From Sphaerisporangium sp. TRM90804 (GTDB lineage Bacteria > Actinomycetota > Actinomycetes > Streptosporangiales > Streptosporangiaceae): a stretch of DNA of 64,000 bases. Under the pieces are notes generated by a model, which worked only from the letters and a program-made list of their open reading frames with translations, was not told the origin of the DNA and made no database searches. The stretch spans positions 1-64,000 of the forward strand of contig NZ_JARWAC010000019.1 of NCBI RefSeq assembly GCF_029846175.1, given 5' to 3'. This document shows, one piece after another, positions 26,527 to 35,462 of this stretch; positions within the stretch are counted from its first letter, which is position 1, and each line of letters starts with the position of its first letter. A program made the translations under genes and the position numbers.

Positions 26527-27831
26527 GTGAGCGAAGAGGTATGGCTTATCGAGCCGTCCGGGCCTCTCCGGGGGGACGTCGAGGTACGCGGATCCAAGAA
26601 CGCGGTGTCCAAGCACATGGTCGCCGCCATGCTGGGCAGCGGGCCGAGCACGCTGCACAACGCCCCGGAGGTGGGCGAGGTCGGCATCACGGCCGCGATG
26701 CTGGAGGCACTCGGCATCGAGGTCGAGATCACGCCGAGGGAGATCACGCTGGAGCGTGGCCCCGAGATCAGGCCACGGGTGCCCGAGGCCTTCACCGGCC
26801 TCAACCGCATCCCGATCCTGATGCTCGGCCCGCTGCTGCACCTGGCCGGCGAGGCGTACGTGCCGCTGGTCGGCGGCGATCCGATCGGCCGGCGGCCGGT
26901 GAACTTCCACGTCGAGGCGCTGCGCGCGATGGGCGCCGAGGTCGAGGTGCGCGACACCGGCATCTTCGCCAAGGCCACCCGGCTGCGCGGCACCCGCGTC
27001 GAGCTGCCCTATCCCAGCGTCGGCGCGACCGAGACCATCCTGCTGTCGGCCGTGCTGGCCGAGGGCAAGACGGTGATCAAGGGCGCCGCCACCGAGCCCG
27101 AGGTCGTCGAGCTGGCGCTGTTCCTGCAGCGCATGGGGGCGCGCATCGAGCTCAGCCCCGACCGCCGCATCGTGATCGAGGGCGTCGAGCGGCTGCGCGG
27201 CGCGTCGACCTGGCTCGCGGGCGACCGCATCGAGGCGTTCTCGTACCTGGTCGCCGGGCTGATCACCGGCGGAGAGGTCCGGGTGCACGGCTGCCCGCAA
27301 GATCGTCTGGTCACCGCCATCACCACGCTCGCCCGCATGGGCGCGCAGTTCGACATCACCGACGACTGGCTGACCGCCTCGGCGCCCGACGGCCTGCGCG
27401 CCGCGGCCGTGCAGACCGACACCCACCCCGGTTTCATGACCGACTGGCAGACCCCGCTCATGGTCCTGTTCACCCAGGCCGAGGGCATGTCGGTGCTGCA
27501 CGAGACCGTGTTCGAGAACCGGCTGGTCTACGTGCCCGCGCTGCAGAAGATGGGCTGCGAGATCGAGATCTTCAACGTGTGCCTGGGCGGTCCGGCGTGC
27601 CGGTACCACGACACCAACGCCAAGCACTCGGCCGTGGTGCGGGGTGTCTCCAAGCTGCGCGGCGCCGACGTCACGCTGCCCGACATCCGCGCCGGGTTCT
27701 CCGGGGTGCTCGCCGCCGCGGTCGCCGAGGGCACCTCGACGCTGCGCGGCGTCCACCACATAGAGCGGGGATACCACCGCGTATTCGATCAGTTCACCTC
27801 ACTTGGGATGAAGATCAACCGCCAAGCGTAA
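26527..27831 (+). CDS. murA: UDP-N-acetylglucosamine 1-carboxyvinyltransferase
   Basis: MurA transfers enolpyruvate from PEP to UDP-GlcNAc, the first committed step of peptidoglycan synthesis. The 434-residue product has Lys24 in RGSKNAVSKH (E. coli Lys22) and the conserved Asp in HPGFMTDWQTP. The catalytic-loop position that is Cys115 in E. coli is Asp118 here (GGDPIGRRPV). That substitution gives fosfomycin insensitivity in other MurA enzymes, including that of mycobacteria. Some loop sequences (GVSKLRGADVTLPDIRAGFSG, HHIERGYHRVFDQF) differ from the standard form, so this may be a second MurA paralogue. The downstream neighbour is a penicillin-binding protein. Confidence 0.93.
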   Translation: MSEEVWLIEPSGPLRGDVEVRGSKNAVSKHMVAAMLGSGPSTLHNAPEVGEVGITAAMLEALGIEVEITPREITLERGPEIRPRVPEAFTGLNRIPILMLGPLLHLAGEAYVPLVGGDPIGRRPVNFHVEALRAMGAEVEVRDTGIFAKATRLRGTRVELPYPSVGATETILLSAVLAEGKTVIKGAATEPEVVELALFLQRMGARIELSPDRRIVIEGVERLRGASTWLAGDRIEAFSYLVAGLITGGEVRVHGCPQDRLVTAITTLARMGAQFDITDDWLTASAPDGLRAAAVQTDTHPGFMTDWQTPLMVLFTQAEGMSVLHETVFENRLVYVPALQKMGCEIEIFNVCLGGPACRYHDTNAKHSAVVRGVSKLRGADVTLPDIRAGFSGVLAAAVAEGTSTLRGVHHIERGYHRVFDQFTSLGMKINRQA

Positions 27832-27884
27832 AGAATCAGCGGCCGGACGTTTGCGGACGTTCCGGCGGTCGCACTCTTATTTCC

Positions 27885-30296
27885 GTGACCTCGGGTTCCG
27901 ACGGCCGCCGCGCGCCCGGCGGCGAGCCCACGCAGCACCGCCCCAGGGAGCGCCCGGTGCCGGTGAGCATCGCGGCGCTCGGGGTGGCGGGCGTGGCCGG
28001 AGGGCTGCTCGCGGCCGCCGTCGCGCTGCCCGTGGTCGGCGGGGCGGGCCTGTTCACGCGCAACGCCTCGCGCGACTTCTTCGACGTGCCCACCACGCTG
28101 CGCGAGGCCCCGCTGCCCGAGCGCACGAAGCTGCTGGACAAGGACGGCAAGCAGTTCGCCCAGTTCTACGTGCAGAACCGGCAGTCCGTCCCGCTCGGCC
28201 AGATCGCACCGGTGATGCTGAAGGCGATCGTCGCGATCGAGGACTCACGGTTCTACAAGCACGCCGGGCTGGACCTGCGCGGCACCCTGCGCGCGATCAT
28301 CGCCAACACCAGGGCCGGCAAGATCGAGCAGGGCGGCTCCTCGCTGACACAGCAGCTCGTCAAGAACATCCTGCTGCAGAACGCGCACTCGGAGTCCGAG
28401 CGCGACCTGGCCCGCGCGCCGAGCGTCCGCCGCAAGCTGCAGGAGCTGCGGTACGCCATGGGGCTGGAGAAGAAGTACACCAAGGAGCAGATCCTGGTGC
28501 GCTACCTCAACATCGCCTACTTCGGCGGCGGCGCGTTCGGCGTGCAGGCCGCCGCGCAGCGCTTCTTCGGCACGACCGCCGCCGACCTGACCCTGGCGCA
28601 GGCCGCCACCCTGGCCGCCGCGGTGCGCACGCCGTACCTCACCGACCCCGCGCTCGGCGCCAAGCATCGCGCACGGCTGCTGGAGCGCCGCGACCTGGTG
28701 CTCGACCGCATGACGCAGCTCGGCATGACCGCCAAGACGCTGACGGACGCCGCCAAGGCGACGCCGCTCGCCCTCAACCTGCGCCCGGAACCGGGCGGCT
28801 GCTCCGAGAGCGCGTACCCGTTCTTCTGCCTGTACGTGCAGAAGGACATCGTCGCCAACCCCGTCTTCGGCCGCAGCCGCGCCGAGCGCGAGCGCCGCCT
28901 GTACCGCGACGGGCTGGTGATCAGGACGACCCTCGACCCGCGGATCCAGAAGGCGGCGGAGAAGGCCATCTCCTCGTACGTGAACCCCGAGGACGACCAG
29001 GTGGCGGCCGAGGCGATGATCGAGCCGGGGACCGGGCGCATCCGCGCGCTCGCCGCGAGCAAGCTGTACGGCGTCAACCCCGGCGACCGCAACGACGGCC
29101 CGCGCACCACCTTCAACCTGCCGGCCGACACCGCGCACGGCGGCGGGCTGGGGTTCCAGGCCGGGTCGACGTTCAAGGTGTTCACGCTGGCCACGGCGCT
29201 GGCGCAGGGGTGGCGGTTCGACCAGGGCTTCGACACGCCGGGCAGCTTCTCGCCCTCCTCGGGCTACAAGGACTGCTCGGGCAGGAAGGTGAACGACCCG
29301 GGCGCCGTCGTGCACAACGCCGGCGGCGAGGGCAGGGGCGGCCCGTACAGCCTGTCCACCGGCACCTGGCAGTCGGTCAACATCTTCTACATGATGCTGG
29401 AGCGCGACGTCGGGCTGTGCGAGGTCGTGCGCACCGCGAGGGCCGTGGGCATCGCCCGCGCGGACGGCCGGCCGCTCAGGGAGGTGCCGACCTTCACGCT
29501 CGGGTCCAACGAGATGGACCCGGTGACGGTGGCCGCCGCGTTCGCGGCGTTCGGCGCGCGGGGGCGGTACTGCCGGCCGATGCCGGTCCTGGAGATCGTC
29601 GAGCGGCACGGCAGGCGCACGCCGATCGCGCCGTCCTGCTCGCAGTCGATCGAGCAGGAGGTGGCCGACGCCGTCAACCACATCCTGACCGGGGTGTTCA
29701 CCCGGGGGACGATGAAGGGCCAGGGCATCGGCCGCGACGCGGCCGGCAAGACCGGGACCAACAACGGCTACACCTCCGCCTGGTTCGCCGGCTACACCCC
29801 CGAGCTGGCCGCGGCCGTCAGCCTCGGCGACATCAGGGGCGCCTACAAGTACCCGCTGACCGGTGTGGAGATCGGCGGCCGGCAGTACGGCGGCGTCCAG
29901 GGGGCCACCCTGCCGGGGCCGATCTGGGTGAGCTCGATGACCCGCGCGCTCCGCGACGTCCCGGCCACGTCGTTCTCCCCGCCCGACACCGGGCGCTTCG
30001 GCGGCGGCACCACCCCGGGCCTGGCCCCGGAGGACATGCTCGCCGACCCGCGCGCGGAGGCGGACGGGGACGACCGCGACCGCGGCGAGGGCCGCCGCCG
30101 GCTGCGCCGCCAGTGGCACCGTCCCGCCGACGACTGGAACCCGTTCTGGCCGGTCCCCGACTACGGTCGGCCCGCCGCCCGTCCCCGCTACTACCGCGAC
30201 GAGCACGGAGAGCCGTACCTGGACACCCCGCCCCCAGGCCGCTGGACCCCCCGCCACCACGACGAGTGGCGCCCCCGCCGGCCCGACCACTGGTGA
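27885..30296 (+). CDS. Bifunctional class A penicillin-binding protein
   Basis: An 803-residue peptidoglycan glycosyltransferase/transpeptidase. After a Pro/Arg-rich cytoplasmic start, a membrane anchor lies at about 27-52. The GT51 domain shows EDSRFYKHAGLD (Glu119) and GGSSLTQQLVKN. The transpeptidase domain shows AGSTFK (Ser428-Lys431), SVN (Ser497) and KTGTNN (Lys622). The C-terminal 90 residues are a highly charged Arg/Asp/Pro/Trp tail with no PASTA domain. The GTG at 27885 follows an AT-rich TCTTATTT; the frame is open much further upstream, but that part is a shadow of murA. Confidence 0.94.
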   Translation: MTSGSDGRRAPGGEPTQHRPRERPVPVSIAALGVAGVAGGLLAAAVALPVVGGAGLFTRNASRDFFDVPTTLREAPLPERTKLLDKDGKQFAQFYVQNRQSVPLGQIAPVMLKAIVAIEDSRFYKHAGLDLRGTLRAIIANTRAGKIEQGGSSLTQQLVKNILLQNAHSESERDLARAPSVRRKLQELRYAMGLEKKYTKEQILVRYLNIAYFGGGAFGVQAAAQRFFGTTAADLTLAQAATLAAAVRTPYLTDPALGAKHRARLLERRDLVLDRMTQLGMTAKTLTDAAKATPLALNLRPEPGGCSESAYPFFCLYVQKDIVANPVFGRSRAERERRLYRDGLVIRTTLDPRIQKAAEKAISSYVNPEDDQVAAEAMIEPGTGRIRALAASKLYGVNPGDRNDGPRTTFNLPADTAHGGGLGFQAGSTFKVFTLATALAQGWRFDQGFDTPGSFSPSSGYKDCSGRKVNDPGAVVHNAGGEGRGGPYSLSTGTWQSVNIFYMMLERDVGLCEVVRTARAVGIARADGRPLREVPTFTLGSNEMDPVTVAAAFAAFGARGRYCRPMPVLEIVERHGRRTPIAPSCSQSIEQEVADAVNHILTGVFTRGTMKGQGIGRDAAGKTGTNNGYTSAWFAGYTPELAAAVSLGDIRGAYKYPLTGVEIGGRQYGGVQGATLPGPIWVSSMTRALRDVPATSFSPPDTGRFGGGTTPGLAPEDMLADPRAEADGDDRDRGEGRRRLRRQWHRPADDWNPFWPVPDYGRPAARPRYYRDEHGEPYLDTPPPGRWTPRHHDEWRPRRPDHW

Positions 30297-30313
30297 CCCG
30301 CCCGGCCCAGCCT

Positions 30314-31378
30314 TCATTCCCCGGGCGGCTGGGTGACCGGAACCACGACCCGTGAGATCGCCAGTTCGATCGTCCGGCGTGACGGCAGCGTCTTCGCCGA
30401 GGTGGCCGGGTCGTCGCCTGTTCCCAGGTTCCGCTCCCAGCGCGGATGCGACCCGCCCGCGACGACCAGCCGGATCCGGCTGCCGCGCGCGAACCGGTGC
30501 GCGACGGCGTCGAGCTCCATGCGGATCAGGCCCTGAGCCGTCGAAGGGTCGAGCCGGACGAACCCGTCGCCGACGTTGCGTGAGCGGCCCCGGGCGTCCA
30601 CTTCCGACACGCGGACGAACAGGTCGGCGAAGGGATTGTCGGAGGTGTGGCCCAGCTCCACGACCGGGCCGCCGACGACCTCCAGCTCCGTGACCAGGGG
30701 GTCTGAGGTGAATGCCAGCACATCGGAACGCGCGGCGAGCGCGCTGTCGTCCGTGTAGCCGGCGGTCACTCCCGGGGAGACCTGCGTGACGAACGCGCCG
30801 CCGTACGTGGGCGTCGGCTGGGCCGGGTCGTAGGTGAACGCGCTCACCTCTCCCGCGCCGGCCGGTCGGGCGGCCAGGAGCCCGCCGGAGCGGGGGTACA
30901 GGATGTGCTCGACCGTCGCCGGCGGCCAGGCCGGAAGGTCGCGCCATCCCGCGCCGGGGCCGTCGACGAACACCCTGACCGGCGTGGCGCGGTGCCGGGC
31001 ACCGGATCCTGCCAGATGCTCGTCGAACCAGGCGAGGGCGTCGGGGAGCAGGACGCGGGCCCTCTCGACGCCCCCCTGAGCATGCGTCCACGGGCCCATG
31101 GTGAGCCCGGCGTCGACGCCCCGCCCGGCCAGCCGCGCGTACCCCGCGAGCGTCTGATGAAGGAAACCGTCCTGCCAGCCACCCTGCAGCAACACGGGGA
31201 CGTTCGCCCGATCCAGCGCTCGGGTCAGGTCGGCGCGCTTCCACCATGGGTCGCCCAGATCCCGCCGGCCGACCCACTCGCGGTACCAGGGCGCCCTGCC
31301 GTCCATCAGCCCTTCGGCGGCGCCGGCCAGCGGAAGCGTGTCCCCGGCCATGCGCGTCTCCCGCCAAGCCAGGCGTCA
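30314..31378 (-). pseudogene. 5'-truncated CocE/NonD-type hydrolase (X-Pro dipeptidyl-peptidase family)
   Basis: The frame encodes the C-terminal half of a CocE/NonD alpha/beta hydrolase. The acid and histidine of the triad are recognisable (Asp61 in QGGWQDGFL and His90 in TMGPWTHAQGG, numbered from the ATG at 31351), followed by the jelly-roll C-terminal domain. The N-terminal half with the nucleophilic serine motif is missing. Plausible coding sequence (LAWRETR) continues upstream of that ATG to an in-frame TGA at 31376-31378, so the break is at the DNA level. Full-length relatives run to about 550-680 residues. A short separate product from 31351 (345 aa) cannot be excluded but would lack catalysis. 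Confidence 0.75.
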
Positions 31379-31436
31379 CCTGACAAGGAGCTCGGCACGC
31401 CCTACGCCGCCCGCGAGTGACGTGACGACCACGCCG

Positions 31437-31631
31437 TCAGATGACTCCGGCCTTCGCACTTCCGAGGAACGCGTGCCATTCCTCGGGAGTGAAGACGAGA
31501 GCGGGCCCCTGAGGATTCTTGCTGTCGCGAACGGCGACGACGCCCGGCAGGTTGGACGCCACCTCGACACACGTTCCACCGTCTCCGCTAGACCGGGATG
31601 ACTTACGCCACTTCGCGCTACTCAGGTCCAT
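31437..31631 (-). CDS. DUF397 protein
   Basis: A 64-residue protein with the DUF397 pattern: WRKSSRSSGDGGTCVEVA at the start, VAVRDSKNPQGPAL in the middle and FTPEEWHAFL near the end. DUF397 genes are usually paired with DUF5753 helix-turn-helix regulators in filamentous actinomycetes, and proposed toxin-antitoxin or regulatory pairs (Scr1-like) have this layout. Its ATG at 31631 overlaps the end of the upstream regulator by 10 bp. Confidence 0.9.
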   Translation of the reverse strand: MDLSSAKWRKSSRSSGDGGTCVEVASNLPGVVAVRDSKNPQGPALVFTPEEWHAFLGSAKAGVI

Positions 31632-32443
31632 CGCGCCATCACTTCCTTGATGAGGTCTAGCGACAGGTTCTTGGGGAAGGCCGCAGCTCGCAAGGCGTCG
31701 TAACGCCCCACCAGCGCGGTCATGGTCTCGCGTTCTCCAATGGTGAGACCACGTGGTGCGCTCTCCACGTACACGCTAGACGGTACTCCGCTTAGCTCGG
31801 CGATCGTGAAGGAAGCCTGCAGCCCGACGGCGGACCACGCGGCGTAGGGAACGATCTGAATGGTCACTCGTGGGTGCTCGGAAACCTCAAGGAGTCGGGC
31901 CAGTTGCTCACGCATCAGGTCGGCCTCCCCCATGGGTCGATGAAGGACGCCTTCATCGATGAGGCTCAAGACCATGGGGCCGCCTTCACGGATCAGAATG
32001 GACTGGCGCTCCCTGCGGTTCCCGACCCGTTGTTCTACGAGTTCAGGCGTGATCCCCGGCTCGTCCTCGAAAATCCGGCGGGCGTAGGACTCAGTCTGGA
32101 AGAGCCCTGGAATCAGGAGCGGATCCCAAATCTGGAGCGCGGACGCTTGAGCCTCCAGCGCCATGAAATTCCTGAAATGCTCCGGAGCCATCTCCCATCT
32201 CGTCTTCTTCCATAGGTCGTAGAAGACGCCGTCCAGCTTGAATGCCTTGTCGCAGGCTTCGGCGAACCTTCGGTCGGGTCTGCGCTTGAGGGTCTCCAGC
32301 ATGCCTACCGTGCTGACGGCCACGGTGAGCTTCCCGGCCAGGTGTAGTTGGGTCCATCCCACGTTCAGCCGCTGTCGGCGTAGCTCGTATGCGAAACGAG
32401 CTAGCGGGGATTCATCAGGATTGATCTGTATTGGGTTGGGCAT
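31622..32443 (-). CDS. Helix-turn-helix regulator with DUF5753 domain, partner of DUF397
   Basis: A 273-residue protein. An XRE helix-turn-helix occupies about residues 14-70 (ARFAYELRRQRLNVGWTQLHLAGKL), followed by DUF5753 (IWDPLLIPGLFQTESYARRIFE and PRVTIQIVPYAAW). The ATG at 32443 has AGGAG about 9 bp upstream. Base composition is clearly less GC-rich than in the housekeeping genes, which fits an accessory island. GGTCTC repeats lie just upstream and are candidate autoregulatory sites. Confidence 0.9.
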   Translation of the reverse strand: MPNPIQINPDESPLARFAYELRRQRLNVGWTQLHLAGKLTVAVSTVGMLETLKRRPDRRFAEACDKAFKLDGVFYDLWKKTRWEMAPEHFRNFMALEAQASALQIWDPLLIPGLFQTESYARRIFEDEPGITPELVEQRVGNRRERQSILIREGGPMVLSLIDEGVLHRPMGEADLMREQLARLLEVSEHPRVTIQIVPYAAWSAVGLQASFTIAELSGVPSSVYVESAPRGLTIGERETMTALVGRYDALRAAAFPKNLSLDLIKEVMARWT

Positions 32444-32459
32444 GCCCCATTTCTCCTAC

Positions 32460-32523
32460 GGTCTCACGTGGCCTCACGAAAGCGGTGACGGTCTCGCTAA
32501 AACCGTGGAGGGAACGCGAGACC
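32460..32523. promoter_or_regulatory. Cluster of GGTCTC half-sites between divergent genes
   Basis: GGTCTC occurs at 32460 and 32490 in the same direction. GGTCTCGC (32490-32497) is exactly inverted at 32516-32523 (GCGAGACC). The cluster lies in the 157-bp divergent region between the DUF5753 regulator (start 32443) and the small gene at 32601. It is a good candidate for operator sites of that regulator; binding is inferred only from position and symmetry. Confidence 0.45.
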
Positions 32524-32600
32524 ATTTCTCTGCCCGAAGTTACCGGAAGGCCGCACGCTTGGGAGGTCGAATTCCTTTCTACAAAAACCGGAGGACGCTC

Positions 32601-32867
32601 GTGAAATCGCGCGATCGGCGGGAGGAACAGTACATTCACCTGGTCCGGCTGGCCTGGGACCTGCACCGGCGAGGCCTGAGCGCGGCCGTCGACCTGCCCA
32701 GCCGGAAAGAGCCGGTTCTCCTGGTCCCCCGGACGACCGGTCAGCTGAAGGTGATGGCCTGGGCACAGAACGGCCGATGGTTCTTCACCTGGGGACGAGG
32801 GCGAGCCCAGCGGGTACGGGCGCTGGCGCGCGACGCCGCCGATCGAATCTGGGTGGTCGCACGATGA
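32601..32867 (+). CDS. 88-residue protein preceding an anti-sigma-like ATPase
   Basis: A short basic protein beginning (V/M)KSRDRREEQYIHLVRLAWDL and ending GRGRAQRVRALARDAADRIW. A hydrophobic beta-like core (PVLLVP, LKVMAWAQNGRWFFTWG) suggests a small alpha-beta fold. The GTG at 32601 is preceded by GGAGGA; longer in-frame extensions upstream lack signals. Its stop overlaps the ATG of the next gene (ATGA), so the two are cotranslated. Similar small proteins commonly accompany single-domain HATPase genes in actinomycetes; no function is known. Confidence 0.75.
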   Translation: MKSRDRREEQYIHLVRLAWDLHRRGLSAAVDLPSRKEPVLLVPRTTGQLKVMAWAQNGRWFFTWGRGRAQRVRALARDAADRIWVVAR

Positions 32868-33271
32868 GGCCGGCCACCCTGCTCGGCGTCGTCGAGCTTC
32901 GCGGCGCGACCAGTTCGGTCACGCTCGCGCGGGCCTACACGCGCGGACTGCTTCTGGCCGCCGGATACAGGGAACTCGACGACGTCGAACTTCTGGTCGG
33001 TGAACTCGTGGCGAATGCCATCAAGCACTCGGAATCCGGGCGTAAGCCAGACGGCATGGTCCGGCTGCGGGTGTACGCCGACACCGACACCGTCCATGTC
33101 GACGTGACGGACGAAGGCTCCCCCGGCCCTCTCCCCCAGATCCCCGCCCAGGCCGACCCCCTCAGCGAAAGCGGGCGCGGCCTGTGGCTGGTGCGCGAGA
33201 TGTCCACGTCCTGGGGCTGGACGCAGGACGCGGCGACCCGAACCGTCTGGTTCGAGATCAAGTGCCACTGA
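32864..33271 (+). CDS. Single-domain HATPase, anti-sigma-factor-like regulator
   Basis: A 135-residue GHKL-type ATPase domain of the RsbW/SpoIIAB class. The N-box is VGELVANAIKHS, the G1 motif is VTDEGSPGPLP and the G2 motif is SGRGLWLVREM. There is no transmembrane or histidine-phosphotransfer region. Such standalone domains act as serine kinases of anti-anti-sigma factors or as orphan regulators. The ATG at 32864 overlaps the preceding stop by 4 bp. Confidence 0.88.
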   Translation: MRPATLLGVVELRGATSSVTLARAYTRGLLLAAGYRELDDVELLVGELVANAIKHSESGRKPDGMVRLRVYADTDTVHVDVTDEGSPGPLPQIPAQADPLSESGRGLWLVREMSTSWGWTQDAATRTVWFEIKCH

Positions 33272-33286
33272 ACGCATCCGGATATT

Positions 33287-33895
33287 TCATGGTTCGATCG
33301 CCTCCAGGAGCTCACCCATGGTCGACGACGGGTTGTCGCGGGGAAATGACGTCTGGTTCTGTGCGTGGCGCTTACCCAGAGACGCGGCCCGCTGGGACGC
33401 GAGGTGGCGACGTTGCAGGTATTTGGCGGCATCCACTCGTTTCCCGGAACGACCGTCGAGTGCGCGACTCCTGCGTTCCGCCTCTGCGGTGGTGATGAAG
33501 GCCGTCTGCTCTTCGAAGTGAAGGATCAGCCACAGTTCGAAGCACGGGTTGGATATGGCCAGGCGAATCCCGTGCTCCTTCGCCAGCCGAACGGCTTCGG
33601 CCAGGTTCGGGTGGTGCTGCGGCCATTCGACGTCGAAGACGCACCAGCACTCGTCGACCTCGTCGTCGAGACCGCGCTCGATCGCCCGCTTCACCAGGAT
33701 CAGCGGCACTCCCCGATCAGGGGCGACCTCGATGTTGATCGACGTGTTGGCGCGGACGTCCGGGAGTCGCTTCAACCCGTTGATGTAGTCCGGCTCTGAG
33801 GCCTCACCCTCGCAGAACACCACGAGGGTCTTGCGTTCTGGACGGCTGGCCGTACGCCGCCTGAGGTCCTTCGCCTTCGTCCTTCGCGGTGTCAT
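33287..33895 (-). CDS. rloB: RloB-like (AbiLii-type) protein
   Basis: A 202-residue protein with a very basic start (MTPRRTKAKDLRRRTASRPERK), then TLVVFCEGEASEPDYINGL, CWCVFDVEWPQHHPN and ISNPCFELWLILHFE. These are the landmarks of RloB, a family with a Toprim-like acidic fold (Glu and Asp residues in the first two motifs). With the AAA protein encoded 5 bp upstream it forms an RloA-RloB pair, equivalent to AbiL-type anti-phage abortive systems. The ATG at 33895 is used; the upstream extension is the shadow of rloA. Confidence 0.85.
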   Translation of the reverse strand: MTPRRTKAKDLRRRTASRPERKTLVVFCEGEASEPDYINGLKRLPDVRANTSINIEVAPDRGVPLILVKRAIERGLDDEVDECWCVFDVEWPQHHPNLAEAVRLAKEHGIRLAISNPCFELWLILHFEEQTAFITTAEAERRSRALDGRSGKRVDAAKYLQRRHLASQRAASLGKRHAQNQTSFPRDNPSSTMGELLEAIEP

Positions 33896-33900
33896 CCCAC

Positions 33901-35193
33901 TCAGCCGATCAAACCCAGCGCGCGGAGCAACTCGGTGCGGTCGACATCGGGGAGCGCGCCGAACCGGCCGTGCAGGTATGCCCTCTCCAGGTTCTGCGAC
34001 CTCCTGACCCGCTCCCCGGCGAACTCGGCGAGCGCGCCGAGGCGGGTCGAGCCGTCCTCCGCCTTCTCGGTCAGCCATACCTCGTCGCGGTTGAGGTTGT
34101 TGAGCAGGCTCGTGTCATGAGAGGTGAAGATGAGCTGTGCGCCCTTCGGATTCGTCGCCGGATCGTGGAACAGACGGATCAACTGCGTCGACAGCGTGGG
34201 GTGCAGGCTCGCGTCCAGTTCGTCGAACAGCAGGAGCGATCCGGACCTGAGCGCGGCCAGCACCGGGCCGATGAGCTGGAACCAGGTGCGCGTGCCCTCC
34301 GACTCCGCCGCGAAGTCGAGCGGTGCCCGCTCGTTCGCCGTCCGGTGCACGAGGCGCACCCTTCGCTGCGCGCGCCCGCGCGAGGCGGGCCCTCCTTCGG
34401 AGTACACAGTCTCGTGATCATCGATCAGCACGTCGTCGATGCCGAGGTCGGCGAGTCGGAGCAGGGCCAGCGCCTGCGTTCGATCGGCCCGGGAAGGGCT
34501 GTCCAAGCCCTCGAACCCGGGCAACGTCAACTGGTCGCGATCGGGAAGCTCCTCGAACCAACGCAGGGTGGAACGCACCGTGCCCGCGACCTGGTAAGAA
34601 CGCTTGTTGCGCGACCTCAGCCCAAGGGTCTGGGTCGCCAGCAGATCGCGGGCGAAGCCGGAGACGAGAGGCTCGTCGAACCGCCGGGCGATGGACAGGG
34701 CGAGGGTGCGCGACGTCAGGAGTTCGCGCGTACCGGACAGCGCGCCGAGCCCGCGCTGCAACCTCAGGTCGTCGCCTTCGCGTTCGAAGATCCGCCGCCG
34801 CTTCTTCTCGGGGTAGTGGAACAGGGCCTCGTAATGGATCGCCTGCCCATCGAGCTCCACGACGTACTCGAACCGGACATCCGACACGACCGACTCGATG
34901 GTGAACTGCGACGGCCGGTCCTTGCCGTCGGCGAACGCGAACGGCTCGATGGGGATCTCGTCGTCCCAGAACCGCAGAGACTCGAAGACGGCGGCGCGCA
35001 TCCACGTCAGGGCCGCGATGACATTCGACTTGCCGGAGGCGTTCGGGCCGAAGACCGCGGCCACGGGCAGGAGGCTCTCCCCGAGGTTCGCCGCCAGCCT
35101 CGCCTCGGGCCGATCTTGGTCGACGGCGACCATCGACAGCTCCACGGGATCGAGGATCGAGCGGAAGTTCGCGACCTCGAAGCGAATCAGCAC
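33901..35193 (-). CDS. rloA: RloA-like AAA/ABC-type ATPase (AbiLi-type)
   Basis: A 430-residue SMC/OLD-like ATPase. It begins VLIRFEVANFRSIL, has Walker A FGPNASGKSN (49-57), a long middle region, Walker B SLLLFDELDASLHP (about 318-331) and the H-loop FTSHDTSLLNN (about 352). RloA ATPases pair with RloB effectors in restriction-linked and abortive-infection loci. The GTG at 35193 is chosen because GGGAGG lies 4-5 bp upstream; ATG 35211 is the alternative. The frame continues much further upstream only as a dnaE shadow. Confidence 0.85.
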   Translation of the reverse strand: MLIRFEVANFRSILDPVELSMVAVDQDRPEARLAANLGESLLPVAAVFGPNASGKSNVIAALTWMRAAVFESLRFWDDEIPIEPFAFADGKDRPSQFTIESVVSDVRFEYVVELDGQAIHYEALFHYPEKKRRRIFEREGDDLRLQRGLGALSGTRELLTSRTLALSIARRFDEPLVSGFARDLLATQTLGLRSRNKRSYQVAGTVRSTLRWFEELPDRDQLTLPGFEGLDSPSRADRTQALALLRLADLGIDDVLIDDHETVYSEGGPASRGRAQRRVRLVHRTANERAPLDFAAESEGTRTWFQLIGPVLAALRSGSLLLFDELDASLHPTLSTQLIRLFHDPATNPKGAQLIFTSHDTSLLNNLNRDEVWLTEKAEDGSTRLGALAEFAGERVRRSQNLERAYLHGRFGALPDVDRTELLRALGLIG

Positions 35194-35462
35194 GGCACCT
35201 CCCCCCTGCATCAACGCGGTCATCATAGCCCGCGATCCGTCGATTTTCGGCGAGGATGGGGCTCTGCCTGCGCGAAATCCGTCGACACACTCCTGACGGC
35301 GGAACTGTGCCTCGGGTGAACCGCCCCTGCGCGTGACGGGCCCCGGGGCCGCGGGTCGGCGAGCGCCTGAGCGATGCGGGTCGCCTCTGACAGGGCGTGC
35401 CGGAGGCACCTTTCCCAGCCGGGCGGCCGCTTTCACACGTCGGCGCGGGCCGGCCGGGGTGG

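Noticed and set aside
30306-30333. CCCAGCC/GGCTGGG inverted repeat between the penicillin-binding protein and the hydrolase remnant, as a terminator
   Set aside because: Only 7-bp arms with a 14-bp spacer and no supporting context; such pairs are common by chance at this GC content.
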